Below, piece after piece: positions 46,104 to 49,974 of a stretch of DNA of 49,974 nt (within the stretch, counting starts at the first letter, position 1; each line of letters starts with the position of its first letter). The notes beneath the pieces were generated by a model. That model saw only the letters and a list, made by a program, of their open reading frames with translations, ran no database searches and was not told the DNA's origin. Origin of the DNA: an uncultured Verrucomicrobiota bacterium (GTDB lineage: Bacteria > Verrucomicrobiota > Verrucomicrobiia > Opitutales > Seribacteraceae); assembly GCA_902615835.1 (NCBI GenBank), contig CACMQL010000010.1:1-49974 (forward strand). The letters run 5' to 3'. The position numbers and the translations under genes are program-made.

Positions 46104-47378
46104 TTATTCTGAACCGTTTCCGTCAGCCGGCACTGTGAGATTTGCCTCCACTATTGGCACGGACGCATTGGCATCGACTTCCGGGATCACCAATGGTGCA
46201 TCCGCGGAGGATGAATTGACATCCGTCGCATTGGAATCCACCACCACCGGTTCAGGCTCAGGTTCCTCCTCTCTGGTTATGCCCAGCAATTCCACCTCAA
46301 AGATGAGCGTCTCATTCGGCCCGATTGAATTATTCCCGGTCTCTCCGTAAGCCAAATCGGAAGGAATGAATAATTTCCACTTATCCCCAATCACCATCAA
46401 CTGCAGGGCTTCGGTCCATCCACTGATTACCTGGTTTACCTTAAATTTCGAAGGCTCGCCCCGCTCAACCGAGGAATCAAACACCTCCCCGTTTATCAGG
46501 GTACCATGGTAATGCACCTCCACCTCATCATCCGCCTGCGGGCTCTGGTCACTCTCTCCCTTGCTCAGGATTTCATACTGTAACCCACTCTCGGTCGCAT
46601 TCACTTCCGCCCGCTCCTTATTCCCAGCGAGAAATTTTTCACCCGCCTCCCGGTTCAAGTCGGGGAGCGACTGGGCCACTGCCAACAATTTTTTGGTTCT
46701 GTCCAATTCTTCCAGCCGGGCAAAATAATCACTGGCATTTAAATCTCCGGCCAATACCTTCTTCTGCGCCTGATATCCGGCATCATCCCCTTCGCTCATC
46801 GCCTGCACTGCGAGATGAAAACGGGCCTCCCGACGATCCGTGGGGAGCAGGTTCATATTGGTGGCCACCCCGTTCAAAGTTCCTTTTCCCACATCCACTT
46901 TCCCTGCCTTGATTTGGGAAACGCCAAGGGCGATGGATGCCCGGCCCACCAGCGGATCATCTCCCATCTGGGTGATGGCACCCTGAAAACTGGCAATCGC
47001 ATCCATGTACCTCTTATCCTTGTATTGAATGATCGCCGCCCGGTATTTGGCCACCCCGCCCAGGGTATCATCATAATCCTCGGCAAAGGCGAGAAATCTC
47101 TCCTCCGCCGCAGCCGGCTCCGTTCCCGCCTCAATAAAACGGGAACTCCTCTCCGCCTCGTCCTCCCGTTCCTTCGAGTTAAACCAGGAAACCGCGGCCA
47201 CCCCCAGGGCAATGGCTCCGAGCAGGGTGAAGAGCGAATTCTTATTCTTATTCCACACCTCGGTGGGATCGTAGGGATTCTCGGCTGCCTGATCCGCGGT
47301 CAGGCCCTCTTGGGGCTGTTCCTCTTCAGCAGGGGTTTGACTTTCTGGGTTTTCGTTTTTGGATTCTTCGTTGGCCAT
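46104..47378 (-). CDS. Membrane-anchored YfgM-like TPR protein fused to an FKBP prolyl isomerase
   Basis: A 424-residue protein. An acidic cytoplasmic leader (1-40) precedes one membrane helix (NSLFTLLGAIALGVAAVSWF, about 47-66), then a helical TPR-like region (about 70-235) that matches YfgM in layout: helix then repeats in the periplasm. An FKBP-type N-linker (about 245-270, with the ATESGLQYEILSKG block) leads into the isomerase domain (about 270-366), with VHYHGTLINGEVFDSS, VISGWTEALQLM and IPSDLAYGE. A Pro/Glu/Asp-rich tail (about 370-424) ends it. FKBP proteins catalyse prolyl cis-trans isomerisation. Helix-first topology puts the isomerase outside the cytoplasm. The fusion suggests a chaperone at the secretion exit. 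Confidence 0.82.
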   Translation of the reverse strand: MANEESKNENPESQTPAEEEQPQEGLTADQAAENPYDPTEVWNKNKNSLFTLLGAIALGVAAVSWFNSKEREDEAERSSRFIEAGTEPAAAEERFLAFAEDYDDTLGGVAKYRAAIIQYKDKRYMDAIASFQGAITQMGDDPLVGRASIALGVSQIKAGKVDVGKGTLNGVATNMNLLPTDRREARFHLAVQAMSEGDDAGYQAQKKVLAGDLNASDYFARLEELDRTKKLLAVAQSLPDLNREAGEKFLAGNKERAEVNATESGLQYEILSKGESDQSPQADDEVEVHYHGTLINGEVFDSSVERGEPSKFKVNQVISGWTEALQLMVIGDKWKLFIPSDLAYGETGNNSIGPNETLIFEVELLGITREEEPEPEPVVVDSNATDVNSSSADAPLVIPEVDANASVPIVEANLTVPADGNGSE

Positions 47379-47557
47379 GGGGCTTGTCAGGGAAAACGGA
47401 ATATCATCTCAAAATTCCCCTTAAAGTCAACCCACCACTAGTTCTTGCCAATTGGAGTGAATTTTCGGACCATCACCTTCACGCATGTAACTAGATTTTC
47501 TAAATCCTCAAAACTTACCCACCCAGTCAGATATAAATAAATTTTTAACTATCCTTA

Positions 47558-47987
47558 CTAGGGAGAAAGGACACGGATATTTTGAGGTTCAAGTCTCTTA
47601 AAATCCTTTAAATTATAGGTAATGAGCTCGGTACACCCCAGAGATTCAGCCATTTCTAGATGCAAAGCATCATAAATGATTCCTGAGCCAAGTCCCTGAT
47701 TGCTAACCTTTTGAATAGCAGACTAATGAACCTCAGTCGAAAGTGGAACCACTTGTAGTTTATTTACCAATGATTCTTCTATAATCGACTTCGCGTCCAT
47801 GGGACTAATCCTTTTTCTGACTGGAAGAGCAGTGAGACTTGGCATACGCTTCAGCCAAAACATGATTTGAGATACATGCACCATCCTGATTTTGAATGTG
47901 CTTCACTAAACAGTCATGTGCCCGGTCATGATTGGGAAGCTCAGTGACCACCGCAGTTACCAAAACGGAAGTGTCAAAGAAAACCAT
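47558..47987 (-). pseudogene. PIN-domain toxin (VapC type), disrupted
   Basis: The front, from ATG 47987, reads MVFFDTSVLVTAVVTE and continues to SNHVLAEAYAK, the start of a PIN ribonuclease domain with the first conserved Asp. Around 47830-47845 the frame is shifted by one extra base; in the next frame it continues LTALPVRKRISPMDAKSIIE. A TAG then interrupts it (about 47723-47725), and the remainder reads GLGSGIIYDALHLEMAESLG then CTELITYNLKDFKRLEP, the classic PIN C-terminus, ending at a TAG at 47558-47560. Two lesions make it a pseudogene. PIN toxins cleave RNA and are held off by the antitoxin encoded upstream, which is also broken here. Confidence 0.75.
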
Positions 47988-47992
47988 CGATA

Positions 47993-48252
47993 TCAGCAAG
48001 TGATTTCTGTCCGCTTATCTCTTTGATTCTTTATCAGTTCAACCACATCAAAAGTCGCGGAATGGGGGATATCTCCCTCGGCCACCAGTATTCCATTTTT
48101 CGAAGTCAATCGACATCGCGTATCAGCAAGACTTAAGCGGATTGAATCATCTTCTAGATCGCACTGCAAAACACTTCCATTTTCAAAATTTAATTTCTCT
48201 CTCATTTTTTTGGAATAACTATTCGCCCTGCCTGATCTATGGTAATTGACAT
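47993..48252 (-). pseudogene. AbrB-type antitoxin (VapB type), frameshifted at an A7 tract
   Basis: An upstream reading from ATG 48252 gives MSITIDQAGRIVIPKK, a textbook AbrB/SpoVT swapped-hairpin DNA-binding start. It then runs out of frame at seven A (48205-48211 read on the minus strand). One more A would join it to the downstream frame MREKLNFENGSVLQC, which continues to TEITC at 47993. The downstream frame alone is 70 residues but lacks the DNA-binding front. The gene lies five bases before the toxin start, as in a normal vapBC pair. Confidence 0.72.
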
Positions 48253-48618
48253 GGCAAAGTGGTAATTCACAAACCCATACATGTCAAATCGACGCTTCTC
48301 TCCCATTAATCTCAATTTTAAATTCACACAACATTCACCCTTCCCTTTCTTTCACCCTTCAATCTTCCCTCTTCTTTTCTTCTCTCCACCTCGGGGTTCC
48401 ATCAATCAATTCAGCAAGATTTCTCCTAAACCTGCATTTTTAAATATGCTTCAAAAGGTTGACATATAATGCGAAAAACTAAAAAAAATAAGTTCACAAA
48501 AAGGTCAAAATAGATAAACAATGAAAAATTATCTTAGGTTTTTCTGTATCCTTTCGTATCATTTCGGTACGATCTGCTAACACATCTTTGAATCACTTAT
48601 GTAATATCTTTCGCGCGT
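48253..48618. other. AT-rich spacer with no gene found
   Basis: The 366 bases between the antitoxin and the beta-helix gene are AT-rich and pyrimidine-rich on the plus strand (48290-48400). Short open frames of about 60-65 codons exist but have repetitive Ser/Phe/Pro content and no ribosome sites. No convincing promoter, hairpin or repeat was found. Confidence 0.6.
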
Positions 48619-49322
48619 ATGAAATTTCGTACTCTTTCGATCATCCCCCTCCTCTTTTTCGCAACCACCCTTGCCCACGGGGCTGTGATCATGGTCAGCC
48701 CCGGGCAGAGCATACAGGCGGCAGTGGATAATGCCAGTTCGGGTGACACGATTAGAATTTTAAACGGAACTTATGGAGAGCAAATAACTATAACTGGGAA
48801 AGCTGTCTCACTTGTAGGTGAGGCAGGTGGAACCATACAAATATCAAAACTTTCTACAGTCAATATTGGTGCCTTCATTCGAATAAAAAACATCCGGATC
48901 GATGGAGATGTAAATGGCACCACCACCGACCTTCAAATGCACGACTGTCAAATAAGTGGAGATGTTATGGTTAACAGAGGAAGCCTTGTATTTGTTCAAT
49001 CCAGCATGGGAGCGAATCTATTGGTTAATCATTCCCGTCCATTTCCGCAACCCGTACCGACGGATGGATTACTGATTCATGGATGGGTGACCTTGTCCCC
49101 TACCCAAACCAATGGGCCTACCATCGCCGATTGGGATGGATCTATCTGAGCCCGGACGCAAATAAGGAATATTGGATATGGAGACAAGAAAACGGCTGGC
49201 TTTGGACCAACTCCTCCACCTGGCCATTCATCTGGTCCCACGAATCCACAGGATGGCTCTATCTATTACCTGCAAAAAACAAAGCTCTCTTCTACAACTA
49301 CGAAAGCAACCTTATGAGATAA
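48619..49322 (+). pseudogene. Secreted beta-helix protein ending in the Trp-rich module, frameshifted
   Basis: The front (48619) has a signal peptide (MKFRTLSIIPLLFFATTLAHG) followed by VSPGQSIQAAVDNASSGDTI, the usual opening of a right-handed beta-helix (pectate-lyase-like) with repeated I-x-I strands to about residue 140. Near 49050-49065 the frame is broken: one base appears to be missing. In the next frame the sequence reads GWITDSWMGDLVPYPNQW and continues to the stop at 49322 with the Trp-rich module found at the end of the giant protein. The front is much shorter than normal beta-helix enzymes and shows no catalytic residues. It is most likely a decayed or recombined gene. Confidence 0.7.
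49062..49322 (+). repeat. Trp-rich C-terminal module, copy B (inverted repeat partner of 35054-35310)
   Basis: This encodes WITDSWMGDLVPYPNQW to the stop after YNYESNLMR and matches the reverse complement of the giant gene's 3' end almost base for base over its last 150 bases, e.g. CTGCAAAAAACAAAGCTCTC is shared exactly. The two copies point toward each other's strand, so they form an inverted repeat about 14 kb apart. Confidence 0.88.
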
Positions 49323-49490
49323 GTCATATTTCTAAATTAAGACTCTTATTTTTTATCTGTTTTAAATTAAAAAAATTGAAAAGTGATCTTTTACTATGGA
49401 CATCATGTACACACAGGATAGAAAATTTGAATCAAAAAGATACTTGAGGCATCATATATTGTAATTTTTTTGCGTGGATTTTGTACCCTA

Positions 49491-49974
49491 ATGAAGATTT
49501 TCAATAGTTACTTAAACTATTGTTATAAAATGTTTTACAGAATAAATTTAGCCATACCGTGTCTACTTTTTTGTTTTTTTTCATCAAATTACGGGCAAAA
49601 TATCGACATAACCTACCCCGGATATGGAACGGTTTATGGCTCAGCAAGTCATAGTTCCTACCCGCCTGCAAATGCGTTTGATGATCAATCTGCAAATGAA
49701 GCTACAGGTGGAAGATGGCTGGCCTTCCAGGCAGAACTACCCAATGTTTTCTTAAAGTATCAATTTCCCAATGGGACCAAACAAAGGGTCATTTCCTACC
49801 GAATAAAAACCCAAAATACAAATCCTTTGCTACGGGCACCGAAAAGTTTCGTCTTACAGGGTTCGAATGATAATGCGAACTGGACAACCCTGGACTCGGA
49901 AAGTAATCAGACCAATTGGGGGGCTGATCAATGGAGAAGTTACACCATCGATAGCCTGGGTGAATATGAATATT
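49491..49974 (+). CDS. Secreted discoidin (F5/8 type C)-like protein, N-terminal part
   Basis: A frame from ATG 49491 (or ATG 49530) stays open to the right edge. From 49530 the first residues, MFYRINLAIPCLLFCFFSSNYG, are a good signal peptide, which favours this start; neither has a clear ribosome site. The mature part has SSYPPANAFDDQSANEATGGRW, then FPNGTKQRVISYRI and SFVLQGSNDNANWTTLDSES. This is the layout of an F5/8 type C (galactose-binding-like) domain, which binds carbohydrate or membrane surfaces. The rest lies outside the window. Confidence 0.72.
   Translation, partial: MKIFNSYLNYCYKMFYRINLAIPCLLFCFFSSNYGQNIDITYPGYGTVYGSASHSSYPPANAFDDQSANEATGGRWLAFQAELPNVFLKYQFPNGTKQRVISYRIKTQNTNPLLRAPKSFVLQGSNDNANWTTLDSESNQTNWGADQWRSYTIDSLGEYEY

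Noticed and set aside
46084-46350. 88-codon plus-strand frame after the dehydrogenase
   Set aside because: It is antisense to the conserved FKBP fusion gene's acidic tail; its Ser/Thr-rich content is the mirror of that low-complexity tail.
48246-48469. Two short plus-strand frames of 62-65 codons as small genes
   Set aside because: They overlap each other in different frames, have Ser/Phe/Pro-rich low-complexity content from a pyrimidine-rich stretch, and lack ribosome sites.
48459-48470. TTGACA immediately followed by TATAAT
   Set aside because: The two boxes touch with no spacer, so this cannot be a normal promoter; it lies in an AT-rich spacer where such words arise by chance.
49060-49085. 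Programmed -1 frameshift in the beta-helix gene
   Set aside because: There is no slippery heptamer at the switch point and no obvious downstream pseudoknot; a lost base is simpler.

Overview
The window looks like a stretch of chromosome from a marine or aquatic member of the Verrucomicrobiota, most likely an Opitutae relative. This is inferred from gene content: SHD1-repeat secreted protein, PQQ-type propeller protein starting DWPSWRGP, formylglycine-type sulfatase, ExbB/ExbD pair, Gfo/Idh/MocA oxidoreductase, glutaminyl-tRNA synthetase, and a Trp/Tyr-rich C-terminal module on large secreted proteins. No marker rRNA or tRNA gene is present to confirm it. No prophage, CRISPR array, tRNA, rRNA or transposase was seen.

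Layout. 1-117 holds the tail of a gene entering from the left. 187-1740 (-) is a sodium:solute symporter. 1865-6089 (+) is a three-gene cluster of unknown function: a coiled-coil membrane protein, a hydrophilic protein that is probably a lipoprotein with a G9 tract in its signal region, and a 43-residue membrane protein. 10207-6086 (-) is a tight operon: PfkB-family kinase, tmk, holB, HIT protein and a DUF481-like barrel protein. 10349-15783 (+) carries ExbB, ExbD, a GlcD-type FAD oxidase, an SHD1-repeat protein and a secreted endonuclease/phosphatase-fold protein. 15787-17909 (-) has a methyltransferase and a conserved unknown. 17991-20389 (+) has sppA coupled to sufT. 20397-24630 (-) has a PQQ propeller protein, a Gfo/Idh/MocA oxidoreductase and an MFS transporter, with clear terminators. 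24742-27951 (-) is glnS with gltX. 28061-35049 (+) holds a NAD-binding protein, a small Cys-rich secreted protein, carB, purU, a small membrane protein and a sulfatase.

From 35 kb on the window changes character. 35054-44365 (-) encodes a 3,103-residue surface-type protein made of twelve cadherin-like repeats alternating with eleven Asp-rich calcium-binding linkers. Lectin-like domains are inserted inside the first six repeats, and a Trp-rich module ends the protein. It has no signal peptide and opens in the middle of a repeat, at a point where the tail of an unrelated plus-strand gene also begins: a hard junction that is either a rearrangement breakpoint or an assembly join. Then come a DJ-1/PfpI protein, a zinc-type dehydrogenase broken at a C9 tract, and a membrane-anchored YfgM-like/FKBP isomerase fusion (-).

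The last 2.5 kb is decaying or accessory DNA: an AbrB/PIN (VapBC-type) toxin-antitoxin pair in which both genes are frameshifted, an AT-rich spacer, a frameshifted secreted beta-helix protein ending in a near-copy of the giant protein's Trp-rich module, and the start of a secreted discoidin-like protein that runs off the right edge. The near-identical Trp-rich modules at 35 kb (-) and 49 kb (+) form a long inverted repeat.

Most of 1-35 kb is ordinary housekeeping and secretory content. The points most worth a second look are the nested giant protein with its truncated start, the inverted module pair, the two 9-base homopolymer tracts that each put a gene one base out of frame, the YfgM-FKBP fusion, and the unknown membrane cluster at 1.9-6.1 kb.
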